Of a stretch of 34,026 nucleotides of DNA, positions 18,001 to 24,891 are shown in pieces (within the stretch, counting starts at the first letter, position 1; every line of letters starts with the position of its first letter). The position numbers and the translations under genes are program-made. The stretch is taken from the NCBI GenBank assembly GCA_009781445.1, contig WQYD01000014.1, positions 1 through 34,026 on the forward strand, in the 5' to 3' direction. Source of the stretch: Bacillota bacterium. Its GTDB lineage: Bacteria > Bacillota > Clostridia > Christensenellales > DTU072. Below the pieces are notes generated by a model. That model was not told where the DNA came from. It saw only the letters and a list, made by a program, of their open reading frames with translations, and ran no database searches.

Positions 18001-20651
18001 TAACGCACGGTGATAAGGTTTTCTTTGGTTACGGTGCGTGAATCAAATCCTGTGATTTCAATATTAGGATTATCATGAAAAAGTGCGCCTGTGCGCGTAC
18101 CGCTTGCGTTAAGCAAAAACACTTCAAGCCCTGCCCAATTAGGGGAATCGTTAAGCACATATTTAGTTTTATGGGGCGCGTACACCTCAATGCCGATTAC
18201 AGGGTTAGCAATAACCGTGATTTGCGCTTCGTAATAATTATTGGGGTAAGTGTTATGATCCAAGGTTGCGCCTGCGTATCTCACTCTTATTGCATAGTTG
18301 ATATTGGGCGAAGTGTGCTGAGAGGGGTTATACCCTTCCACAATTATATTGGGATCAGATAGCGGAACGGTAAGCGAAGTGCGGTTTTCAAAGCGCAAAG
18401 TTAGCCCGCTTGCAAGAAGTTCCGTGCCAAGCCCGCCTGCCAAATCAAGCACCGAACCCGAATAAATTCTGCCAAGGCTTCCATTGGGAAGTTCAATATG
18501 CGTGATAAAATTGCGGACGGTAACGCTAAATTCAAGGTAGCCCACATTGATATCTTGAAGCCCTGTGTGCGCGATTTTCACCGTGCGTTGTTCGGAATAG
18601 ATTCCGCTTGCAAAAGGCTTCGTAAAGAACCAAGTTGAAAAGTCATTCGTCCACGCTTCGCCGTTTGTGCTAAAAATCCAAGATTGAGAATCTAACGAAT
18701 AAAACTCTTCCGCTTCTTGCCCGTTGTCCCCGCCGAAGAAAACTCTAATCTCAATTCCGCTTGGATTAAAGAGATAATTATGCAAATTATCGGGATCGCT
18801 TGGGTTATATAAGAGGAAATTTTTGCTTATAGGTTCATTGATAAATTCCATTCCAAGCACGCGCTTTACAACCCTTGCAGGAACAGAAGCATTATGAGAA
18901 TAAATTTGGTATTCGGCTATGTTTATAACGATAGGAATATCGGTAAGCACTAAATTGGAATTATCAAAACTTCCCACCATAGCAGGTGTAAGCGGGAAAA
19001 GCACTTCTTTGCCGTTATTTAAAAACGCTTTAATGAAGAAGCCGTTTGTGTTAATGCTTTCGTAGCGGAAAATCCTTATCGGTTCGCTTGCACTGCCGTT
19101 TGCGTCCGAAAGCAAAATTGAAGTTACTGCCACAGGAAGAACATCCAGTTCGTATTCAATGGTTAAATCATTGCGGATTCCGTCATGATATCTTATAAAG
19201 AAGCGCGCCTTGCCCACAAAATCAAGCACGAATTCAGTTTTGCCCTCATGTTCCGCGCCGAACATTCCTTGGGTAAGGGGCAAAATTCCGCTGTTAGTGC
19301 CGTTGCTGTACGATACCCTGAAAGCCCAGCCTTCTGTGGCATGGAAAGGTGTAAACGGTGTGTTAACATAAATGGGCTTATCTTGAAGCGGATTGCCGTT
19401 TGAATCCACGCTTCTTGTGCGGAAAATTTCAAGGCTTTCCACATTTTTATCCGTTAAAAATAATTCTAATTTAAAAGTTGTGCTTAAGCGTTTTGTTCCC
19501 GAATAAACGCCGATTTCCACTTCTTGGAAGCCCACCTTATCGGGATTAAAACCTTTTACAAAAATATCGTAATTGCCGATTGGGATTTCGCCGTTAACAC
19601 CGTCTACACAAACGCGTACGGTGCTACCCTGCCCGAATGTGTAAATTGCGCCCTGCCTGCCGTTAGAATAAACAGGTTGAAATCTTAGCCACGAAATATC
19701 AAGCGGTGTGCCTACGGATTGTGAGGGCGGTGGTTGCGGTGCTTGAATCAATATGTACTGCGCCACATCTTCTTCCACAACCCTAATGCTGAAAGTATCG
19801 TGAAATCCGCCGTAACTCACAATAACAGGGGTGGAAGCATTATTAGGCGGAATCACATTCATATTTGCCGAAAACGAAAGCCCAAGCGCACCACCGTTCA
19901 TAAAGATAACTTCGGGGATTCCGTTATTATAGTTTAAGGTTATTTCTCCCCCTGCCAAATCAAGTTCTTCGCCTTGATAATAAATTTCTTTGGCGGGAAG
20001 TTTGCTTACAATAATGCTTGTGAGAACCTTTTCGGCAACGGTGATTATAAAAGGTTCGCCGTTCGCTTTTTCGTCTACCGTGTGCGTAATGCCGTCATAC
20101 ACAAATGTGGCGGTTATCCTCTGCAAACCGTGCTTGGTTCTATCGTACCCCGAAACCATTTCGGCGGTTAAAGGGATTTTTAAATCGTAATGCCCTTCTG
20201 GGATTTCGCTAAAGTCGCCGTCCTCATTGCCAAAAAGGACATACACAAAAAGCCCGTCCTCTAAAAACAACTGCCCTTGAATATAGTTATCCTTAAAGCC
20301 CTCACCGCCAAGCCACGCTTTGCCCACCTTATTGGGCGCAACATTCACGAAAACAAAGCAGTTCTTGCCCTCATAAGAAATTGTGATAACTTGCGCTGTT
20401 TCCGTGTACCAAGGATCAAAGGAAGAATGCATATAAGGCGTAACATCCTTTAAATGCGTGGAACCGTCTGATCGTTTAACGCGGATTTGCGCACCGTTTA
20501 AATCAAATTCTTCGCCTTGAAGATATCTTAATTTGGGGGAAGTGTAAATTTCAATACCCGTTACGGTAACTTCTTGAGCGCAAGAAACAAGCGCGATAAC
20601 CGCAAAAAGTGCAATTAAAATTAAAATTAATATAAGCGCGCGTTTCTTCAC
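9090..20651 (-). CDS. Giant (3853 aa) surface lipoprotein with bacterial Ig-like and MBG-type repeats and C-terminal LamG/lectin-like modules
   Basis: Lipoprotein signal MKKRALILILILIALFAVIALVSC|AQ; repeated VTGIEIYTSP..YLQGEEFDLNG Ig-like modules; repeated KxFGExxP MBG-like motifs; GTG start preceded by in-frame TAG. Confidence 0.88.
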   Translation of the reverse strand: MKKRALILILILIALFAVIALVSCAQEVTVTGIEIYTSPKLRYLQGEEFDLNGAQIRVKRSDGSTHLKDVTPYMHSSFDPWYTETAQVITISYEGKNCFVFVNVAPNKVGKAWLGGEGFKDNYIQGQLFLEDGLFVYVLFGNEDGDFSEIPEGHYDLKIPLTAEMVSGYDRTKHGLQRITATFVYDGITHTVDEKANGEPFIITVAEKVLTSIIVSKLPAKEIYYQGEELDLAGGEITLNYNNGIPEVIFMNGGALGLSFSANMNVIPPNNASTPVIVSYGGFHDTFSIRVVEEDVAQYILIQAPQPPPSQSVGTPLDISWLRFQPVYSNGRQGAIYTFGQGSTVRVCVDGVNGEIPIGNYDIFVKGFNPDKVGFQEVEIGVYSGTKRLSTTFKLELFLTDKNVESLEIFRTRSVDSNGNPLQDKPIYVNTPFTPFHATEGWAFRVSYSNGTNSGILPLTQGMFGAEHEGKTEFVLDFVGKARFFIRYHDGIRNDLTIEYELDVLPVAVTSILLSDANGSASEPIRIFRYESINTNGFFIKAFLNNGKEVLFPLTPAMVGSFDNSNLVLTDIPIVINIAEYQIYSHNASVPARVVKRVLGMEFINEPISKNFLLYNPSDPDNLHNYLFNPSGIEIRVFFGGDNGQEAEEFYSLDSQSWIFSTNGEAWTNDFSTWFFTKPFASGIYSEQRTVKIAHTGLQDINVGYLEFSVTVRNFITHIELPNGSLGRIYSGSVLDLAGGLGTELLASGLTLRFENRTSLTVPLSDPNIIVEGYNPSQHTSPNINYAIRVRYAGATLDHNTYPNNYYEAQITVIANPVIGIEVYAPHKTKYVLNDSPNWAGLEVFLLNASGTRTGALFHDNPNIEITGFDSRTVTKENLITVRYSAGDSLFFTGSFTVEIASLVPIRLEWASGTPRIELIQNIDFVLFSTVLGQLIAYPTANGLNLWTLDVIITYSDNTTRTTVPLGELAGDGTSLRVVGYNKANTGTQNPQLYYQDLSGDCWLPIEVNVTPRQLHSVHSTQAVFNVIEGMDLNLLTARLRIVFNNGDEYNVPLMREHIQRSANNPFGYDKDSGITGNNIRLDIRYELDGLVAWDTVVLNIAEKQLINIAIRNMPKYMYVEHEAFSIRDDNGELGSITLYYNNGTIRVADFFNASIGTNSNSNSDFYINIERFNNSELDTGAPPVSQRIFIYWNEGRRYETHYDIIMRDRRNASPDYEDSSPVYEFIYGEIGQDMQDRMPKIGVSGFTSYDQSTANAFADWRFTVEYVPHALYNLYESTPSMHGQFLQIPTEAGLYYIIVSYNSLIGGIDGFGAPTGGIDLVHNSFKTTSINSKRLEIKPRNIYIGLEDSSKIYGQDMPKLYLYAVGSSPSGTKDENAKPFAFNESFNSVQFAEQTSGGYALYFMISGSEYSVSLFNLVALRNLVNHNLSNTTNAGIYELRLSSAISNNYNIIYEDGCLMEIFTRDVFVTPENIVIEYGPVQGVSIPWQASAVKDGQGNNIPNTGLFADEFLNPNGSLTFGRILDDGTETEGMVLVPGANMWVHNVGLYDILRGTLGLMDINYNVILDKGFTVEVVPRNLYVTVSGASKIFGEENPSFSVTYNRFIDGAPNGGGSYAFAYPFENMVGLTVGALGRLNFTCLAETLSDAGVYQISAEFTEVNAEGVWNAYNNYIIHYASANLTILQKEVSVLIHNAFKEFGDNDPIGGFTAVFNGHLTELIGILKRTAGEEMGDYYIDIDDIISKNTNYSFSVLNDGDRGIFQIIVKQLYVKFAPSDLEKVYDGKVAEVKGFMLVDNPLSEVPFAPQGFNRDSVVRVSLDNPLRGRGNYPVVITNLDRNYNVSSADGMAHSFEILGAPISFNDIIFELPDGEEYSGNAFGYSARINPAVVRLVYNEFGQEIGSDSVSVVLQLVGASTVLNAGGYSVRILSITGGGANNYTLEDYEISQGVFVDLRTVEVSFEILQKVLEVRLYESLLLTLESDNGNTAVFTTVYSSQNIRMERNAGDFGVYETNGTPWDISFNVAVRLTEGRDDWQPSDVKYLNGEIDSYLVYTFQHFNTNYLIQLDKEYYVKILPRLVLIDIPAGSLIQPYNGQPPAIRNLQIGSDSGFTSDMIDFVFTPTDGQVLGDAGRYAISVSTQNLNHTVRLLADFYQFEITKATVNVRIEQHVRPYSGMPWLFELSTLALPQTAGTPPRIRNYRLESEFDIMDSFLTELMGLLNDSRGAFNRVIVPSPLSLVIDRANTAQSELTRLYDKIISEGGIEHLKKNDNGTDNSNYNEIISLIAGAGTNTLFGRLTELLHVLNTATDFSEGSTSLAQATALITVLNGLMSSLNALILKELNYIAFIVTPRDGGADSSLKDAGTYNVVLRGSRDPNRIYNLQSNNVVTITALRVDIYVDNLYMEYGTVDWKDGEDEDRFQDLGFTYRVMVNGVVTNAFDSEIVGKPVLSPSAYTLNDKTDAGKLRVIQGGYGIDMSSFANKDKHNLDIFITSPGRLHITRKVAYIQLTQNIGSGLGEDNPLISYGTDLEYMLLMNRWTYLPSYVVNGGTVEGGILAGDIWQSVIMGAGARYILWQGENIILNMDTVSAQPRAGQYTLTATGFLANNYEIMVLEGTLVVKPAVLEIDAGFSNLLSREYGDLNFSITYKGFRYNDAENLGFLALLNSVPINEFVAFWNSEDEGGGGNVRTGVNSGIHSVGFNTPIASDYGITDYIFVFEGEYDFEIVRARLDIEIRTAGGIKHIEFAYGMFAETNGIMPVKSTEFALFIGTNGYRNNDNADNSKLNSLNPLINFKKNVFDTGLEFDLGAGRFTFGENDFATHENYEFNVISTPFTVTRAELSVELDKELNIRLTSSNTSTWAITPYMVSNEIRYEEVEDPETGETDIVPIDFYEVHSGYYWHRDFIFTWLRDSGASTLLPYGEQYFNIFRTESGQGGAHHILGREFTPTHTIDSPTALGKVNLSLGGFSLACKREIPCGTNNCAHTNYTVKETKPVKANVYSQITEMAHAEQEFILLRGEGGSVDFGKIVVEFLTESGLIYRRSITASEIRMDGGLPSNMANDSNESVVLWFQDQFALNILNIPRFDKMPIGSEWENGTFIELNDFYTAGFALQTVGDLFNLRRTLTNLSDQYDFILRVFSQSSQHFTHDFVLGSGSESLVYGKEINVPEDTYAQFVSVTAGTGNYDVIDSAFKFIPNSVHNFSFTLLINGSMNADSLMLVIGGIGANIVAIKDSVPTFIPINLSGINLFNGFTHTIKIYYNKFTNTILIVINDESLLVSVPFDAYTATDNSETAFDISGLRVWVRHFNTMRQGYKDDYGTLVLPHGSQSFVYVAEGFDSVYLPLENLFNIKTPKAEGYTLSYLFNNNPIALLTYANPFADTMVNPSLGVHTAELRVYLNGNLISHYVLTLIVTHSYKSATILAGEVITEHNPVEIPAPNQIRNIGITPSSSGTYSSVSLSFSVNNTAPDSDSESVFYAKFGTNEAQLTNNAYIGKIWQIPVGLESYYNSVLALVYNEAIDNYEATIYLSVNRKTAYFDLPSIDWNSGAIYTADLYYDAFSRENSGARVVFELYENGVLLYSYIFDSRFEFTGYVVPTGYAEAFTASDFFDLCLNKIGRTAGISASNMILNLSRALFNTEHHRFNYDFTLGGNYVQRVSEAGFIVPQNQKFAVANSFGEMALRAVTQASLTFTAEENSGSNLRFVIASTEKNVESPTARSLSLIYDHDLRTLYFAFVYNGTEFRLQPLATNVNLFNGSEQTISVSISRLAVFGDIAGFSVAPAYSEVFVSFNGTPLSVSGKFPTTSVPSGWIFGQNNSIHTEEIENDTNFVTPFGYTYLIHTNANGLGVGDLRIN

Positions 20652-20657
20652 CTATAC

Positions 20658-20666
20658 ATTATATCA
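20658..20666 (-). promoter_or_regulatory. Extended -10 (TGATATAAT) 6 nt upstream of the GTG start of the 3853-aa gene
   Basis: Minus strand reads TGATATAAT-gtatag-GTGAAGAAACGC. Confidence 0.55.
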
Positions 20667-20707
20667 TATATATTTAAATATAACTATGAAAATTCGGTGA
20701 ATTTTAT

Positions 20708-20859
20708 CAGCGCACAGCGCACAACGCACAACGCGCAATGATTGATTCTAAATATCATTATTAGTTAAATAATCCATAATTCGTACTTTGTACTTCGTAC
20801 TTCGTACCTAAACTAAATAATTCCTTCACTGTGCGCTGTGCGCTGTGCATTGTGCGCTG
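20708..20859. repeat. Modular heptamer/core element 2, near copy of element 1
   Basis: cagcgca-type x4 + caatgat 20708-20742; core GATTCTAAATATCATTATTAGTTAAATAATCCATAATTC from 20744; gtacttt/gtacttc 20783-20810; inverted gctgtgc-type heptamers 20828-20859. Confidence 0.9.
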
Positions 20860-20867
20860 AATAATGC

Positions 20868-22373
20868 TTAAGCATTACTTGCCTTTCTTGCATTCACCTC
20901 TTCCACCGCTTCCCTCTGCTTTTGTTCGGTAAATTTGTAAAAGAACAGCGGAACAGCGGATAATGCCATGGAAATTGCGGGAATCAGCACTGAAATCAGC
21001 CATAAAGTGTTAATTGCCTGCGTGGTTACGGTTTCGCGGTTAGTTGCCACAATTCCTGCCCAAGCAAGCCCGAAGCAGGTTACCGCCGCATTAACCGCCA
21101 TGCTTACTTTGTTAATAAATGTTTGCATTGCAAAGCAAATGCCCTCACCGCGTTCCCCTGTTTTGAGTTCTAAATAATCAATGCTGTCTGCAATCATAGC
21201 ATAGCTAAGCACATTCCAAAAGCCCATGGGTATTGCCACGAAAATCAAGCCTGTGAGTGCCACAAATAGCTTCCAAGGTGCGTCCCAGCCTATAAAAAAC
21301 ATTATAAACAGCACCGCACCGCCAAAAAGGTGCGAAGCTATGTAAGTTGCCTTTTTGCCGAATTTGCGCGTACACCAAGGTGTTAGCACAGAGGCAAGCA
21401 AGCCCCCCGGGACGGCTGTAAAGGTGATAAGCGTGAAAAGCGCAGGCCCACTCATGCCCATAAAGCTGGTGGTTCTTAATGCGTAATCGCAAAAGAAAAT
21501 CGCGCTGGACATATAAAGCATTTTAGCAGAACCCAAAACCCCCACGGCAACCACAAGAAGAAGCGGTTTGTTTTTAAGCACAAGCCCAAGGTTGTGCCTT
21601 AAACTTTTGGGCTTTTCAGCACTGTAAAAGCGTTCTTTTGTGTTCTTAAATCCAATCCAAAATGTGGGTATTGCAAGCACGCAAATCACAAGTGCTATCC
21701 AAATATAGCCCGAACGCACGGCTTCCGCCGCCGAAGCCTCAAGCCCCACTATTATTTCACCCGAAGAATCGGTAAAATCCCTTGTAAGCCATGAAGTTAA
21801 TTGAGGCACAACAAGCGCGATAATGCCACCGCCTACCGTGCAAAATATCCTTGCCACCATAAGCATATTACCGCGTTTATGCGTATCCGAAGTCATGCTT
21901 GAAGCTAAACCCCAATAAGGAACATCCACGATTGTGTAAAAAACACTCCAAATAACATAGATTCCTGTAGCCGTGGCTACAGTTCCTACCTCACCAATGG
22001 TTTTTATGTCAAGAGGCAAGAATAACAAAACGGTAAACAAAGCTATCGGAATAGGCGCAACCAAAAGGTACGGACGGCACTTGCCCCACTTGCTTCTCGT
22101 CCTATCCACAATGCTTCCCATGATAGGATCGGTAAACGCGTCAAACAGTCGACAAAAAAGCATCATTAGCCCCACGGTGTACGCGCTGATAAGCAACCCG
22201 TTTATGAAAAAATAGGTTAAATACGCGCCCCCCACAAAGCCCACAATAAGGTTCTGCCCAAAGCCTGCTATGCTGTAGCTAAATGCTTCCTTGGGCTTAA
22301 GTTCGTCATCCTGCTTAAGCCCGAATAATCCGTAAGATATTTTATTTAAAAATGCTTTCATGTTGTCCGCCAA
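20868..22373 (-). CDS. MFS transporter, GPH family symporter (second copy in window)
   Basis: RLFDAFTDPIMGSIVDRTRSKWGKCRPYLL motif and ~12 TM segments. Confidence 0.9.
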   Translation of the reverse strand: MADNMKAFLNKISYGLFGLKQDDELKPKEAFSYSIAGFGQNLIVGFVGGAYLTYFFINGLLISAYTVGLMMLFCRLFDAFTDPIMGSIVDRTRSKWGKCRPYLLVAPIPIALFTVLLFLPLDIKTIGEVGTVATATGIYVIWSVFYTIVDVPYWGLASSMTSDTHKRGNMLMVARIFCTVGGGIIALVVPQLTSWLTRDFTDSSGEIIVGLEASAAEAVRSGYIWIALVICVLAIPTFWIGFKNTKERFYSAEKPKSLRHNLGLVLKNKPLLLVVAVGVLGSAKMLYMSSAIFFCDYALRTTSFMGMSGPALFTLITFTAVPGGLLASVLTPWCTRKFGKKATYIASHLFGGAVLFIMFFIGWDAPWKLFVALTGLIFVAIPMGFWNVLSYAMIADSIDYLELKTGERGEGICFAMQTFINKVSMAVNAAVTCFGLAWAGIVATNRETVTTQAINTLWLISVLIPAISMALSAVPLFFYKFTEQKQREAVEEVNARKASNA

Positions 22374-22381
22374 TATGTTTT

Positions 22382-22471
22382 CAATTCAGAATTCAGAATT
22401 CAGAATTATGGATTTACTAATAATGAGATTTAGAATCCTTCCCTGAATCCTGCAACCTGCAACCTGCAACC
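22382..22471. repeat. Heptamer/core element 3
   Basis: gaattca heptamers 22382-22409; core (minus) GGATTCTAAATCTCATTATTAGTAAATCCATAATTC 22403-22438; tgcaacc x3 heptamers 22444-22471. Confidence 0.9.
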
Positions 22472-22485
22472 TTTAGTGCAAAGCA

Positions 22486-23130
22486 CTAATTGTTCTTCCT
22501 TTCCGCAAATAAAGCAAAAACATCTCTCACGGATATTTCGCTTTTTCCTGAAAAGTACATTATTTCTTTCTTTATGTATTCCGCGCTTGCATCTTCCATA
22601 ACTTTGCAGGCTTTAAATGCGTCTGCAATGTTTGCGCCGAACACAACCGTTCCGTGAGAACTTAAAAAGCAACCGTTTCTATCGGTAAGCGCGCGCAAAG
22701 CGTTTCGGTTTTGCTTTTTTGTGCCTTGGATAGCGTAATCCGCCACGCGGGAAGCACCGCCCAAATATTTGCGCACATCGTCACTAACAAAAGGTAAATT
22801 CCTGCCCGAAGCCGCAAGCACGCTTGCATTTGGCGAATGAGTGTGAATAATCGCATTTGCCTCAGGCCTTGCCCTATAAATTGACGCGTGCAAACCGCAT
22901 TCAGAGGACGGCTTTGCCGAAAGGCGGTAAGTTAGGTGATAATAATTAACAATAACTATATTTTGGGGCAAAAGTTCGGTAAAAACCGAACCAAGAGGCG
23001 TAATAAGCATATGCTTTTCGTCCAGCCTTACGGAAATGTTTCCAAGCCTGCCAAAAACCAGCCCCCCGCCTTGAAGCTTTAAGCCGTAATCAACCATACT
23101 TTTTCTTAGTTGTTCTTCTCTTGTTTCCAT
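22486..23130 (-). CDS. Class II aldolase/adducin family protein
   Basis: GNISVRLD, AIIHTHSPNASVLAA and SSHGTVVFG motifs of the FucA/AraD-type aldolase fold. Confidence 0.85.
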   Translation of the reverse strand: METREEQLRKSMVDYGLKLQGGGLVFGRLGNISVRLDEKHMLITPLGSVFTELLPQNIVIVNYYHLTYRLSAKPSSECGLHASIYRARPEANAIIHTHSPNASVLAASGRNLPFVSDDVRKYLGGASRVADYAIQGTKKQNRNALRALTDRNGCFLSSHGTVVFGANIADAFKACKVMEDASAEYIKKEIMYFSGKSEISVRDVFALFAERKNN

Positions 23131-23141
23131 ATTATTTTTTT

Positions 23142-23321
23142 CAGCGCACAGCGCACAATGGCGGTTTTATAATTCAGAATTCAGAATTATGAATGCAGAA
23201 TTATGGATTTATTTATAATGAGATTTAGATTCCAACCCTGCATCCTGCATCCTGCAACCTGCCCCCTCAATAATGATATTTAGTTTCCTTCATGTTTCTC
23301 GTTTCTCGTTTCTCGTTTTAT
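23142..23321. repeat. Heptamer/core element 4, overlaps the 3' end of the GH20 CDS
   Basis: cagcgca x2 23142-23162; aattcag/aattatg 23171-23205; core (minus) 23206-23233; ctgcatc/ctgcaac 23238-23265; core (minus) 23269-23288; gtttctc x3 23294-23314. Confidence 0.9.
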
Positions 23322-24890
23322 TTTGTTATATTCGTAGTGCGCATCCGCTTTTAAGAACTTCGCCATTCCTTTTAAATCCCTCTTATCCCAAATCTCTTTT
23401 GGCGCAAAGGTTACCAAATCGCCTTTTAAAACTGATAAGTGGTAAGGCAATCTTTTTAGGAATGATTTATAATCCTTTTGTTTGGGGCAAGTCCACCCTG
23501 TTTCGGCAAGCGCGAAAAGGCGGGGGAAAAGCTGAAAGTTAAGCCTGTCTTCGTCTTTTACCCACTCAGTCCATAACGCGCCTGTGATTCCTAAAATACC
23601 GCCTTCGTCATTTGTTAGGTTAATATCCTCTACTTTAAAATTATAAGTGCGGTTTAACCCCACATAAGCGTGGGGCATATCAAAATAAAACGAACTGTGC
23701 TTGGATACGATAATTTTTCTGCCTGCGTTAAGCGCGGTTTCTGCGTGTTTATCCCTAAGAGGCGTCCAATACTGCGCAACAATATCTTTTAAAATGCCAC
23801 CGCACTTTAAAACTTCGTTCCAACAAATCATTCTCTTGCCGTTTTTCTTTAAATGCGTGGCAACGCGGTTATTAAAAAATCCGTGAAGCCCGAGTTCGCC
23901 GTCAAGCCCGTGCGCTTTAATGGTTTCTTGACAATGCGGGCAATTTTTCCAATTCCTTTTAAAAACCTCATCACCGCCGATATGGAAATAAGGGGCGGGG
24001 AAAAGTTTAACAAGTTCGTCTATCACGGCGTAAGTAAATTCATAAATCTTTTCACTGCCGAGGCAGGCAACGCCGTTTAAATTTCCCTCAAGATAGCTAA
24101 GCGGAATTTCGCTAAAGCCTTTGCCGTCACAAGAAAGTTCGGGATAAGCCGTGAGTGCGGAAGCAAAATGCCCCGGCATATCAATTTCGGGGATAACCAT
24201 AATGTTTAAATCCTTTGCGTAAGCCACGATTTCGGTAATATCTTTTTGGGTGTAAAAACCTGCACGCGGAATATCGTCCTTTGCGTTAGGCTTTCCCCAT
24301 GCAAGCCATTGCGAACCGCTTCTTTCTGCACCTGCCTTGGTGAGTTCGGGATATTTTTTGATTTCAACACGCCAACCTTGGTTATCCGTTAAGTGCCAAT
24401 GAAAGGTGTTCAGCTTGTAATCCGCCATGCGGTTTAGTAGCCTTTTAACTTCGTCTTTAGTGAAGAAATGGCGCGAAACATCAAGCAGTAAACCCCTCAT
24501 TTCATAAAAAGGTTTATCGTGGATAAACACCGCAGGGGCAGAAAGGTAGCTTGCGCTTTTAATCAGCCCCATGGAAAAAAGTTGCTTAAGCGTGGAAACG
24601 GCGTTAACCGCGCCCCCCTGTCCGCTAACCCAAACCGTGGCGGATTCTGAGGTGATTTCAATTTTATATTCCTCTTCCTTTAAATCTTCCGCTATTAAAA
24701 ATTTAAGCTGTGCTTCGCTTTCCTTGGCAGTCGCAATTTGAAACCCAAGGATTTTTGCCACTTCGTCATAAAATAGCTTTGAAATAGTTGGTAGGATTTT
24801 TTTGTCACAAAATGCTTTAACGGTGCTGTTTATAAAAAACGCGCCGTACCCCTCTTTTAATATTAACGGTTTTGGAATTAAATCAATCAT
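23280..24890 (-). CDS. Beta-N-acetylhexosaminidase, glycoside hydrolase family 20
   Basis: MRGLLLDVSRHFFTKDEVKRLLNRMADYKLNTFHWHLTDNQGWRVEIKKYPELT and FHIGGDEV, diagnostic for GH20. ORF-track start at 24899 is TTG; ATG at 24890 preferred. Confidence 0.94.
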   Translation of the reverse strand: MIDLIPKPLILKEGYGAFFINSTVKAFCDKKILPTISKLFYDEVAKILGFQIATAKESEAQLKFLIAEDLKEEEYKIEITSESATVWVSGQGGAVNAVSTLKQLFSMGLIKSASYLSAPAVFIHDKPFYEMRGLLLDVSRHFFTKDEVKRLLNRMADYKLNTFHWHLTDNQGWRVEIKKYPELTKAGAERSGSQWLAWGKPNAKDDIPRAGFYTQKDITEIVAYAKDLNIMVIPEIDMPGHFASALTAYPELSCDGKGFSEIPLSYLEGNLNGVACLGSEKIYEFTYAVIDELVKLFPAPYFHIGGDEVFKRNWKNCPHCQETIKAHGLDGELGLHGFFNNRVATHLKKNGKRMICWNEVLKCGGILKDIVAQYWTPLRDKHAETALNAGRKIIVSKHSSFYFDMPHAYVGLNRTYNFKVEDINLTNDEGGILGITGALWTEWVKDEDRLNFQLFPRLFALAETGWTCPKQKDYKSFLKRLPYHLSVLKGDLVTFAPKEIWDKRDLKGMAKFLKADAHYEYNKIKRETRNEKHEGN

Positions 24891-24891
24891 A

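Noticed and set aside
9651-19937. Many antisense or alternate-frame ORFs (60-141 aa) inside the 3853-aa gene
   Set aside because: They overlap a strongly supported coding frame, have low-complexity or random-looking translations, and lack a clear Shine-Dalgarno.
7185-22373. The two GPH symporters as a recent tandem duplication
   Set aside because: They share family motifs but differ widely in sequence by eye, and they lie on opposite strands 12 kb apart.
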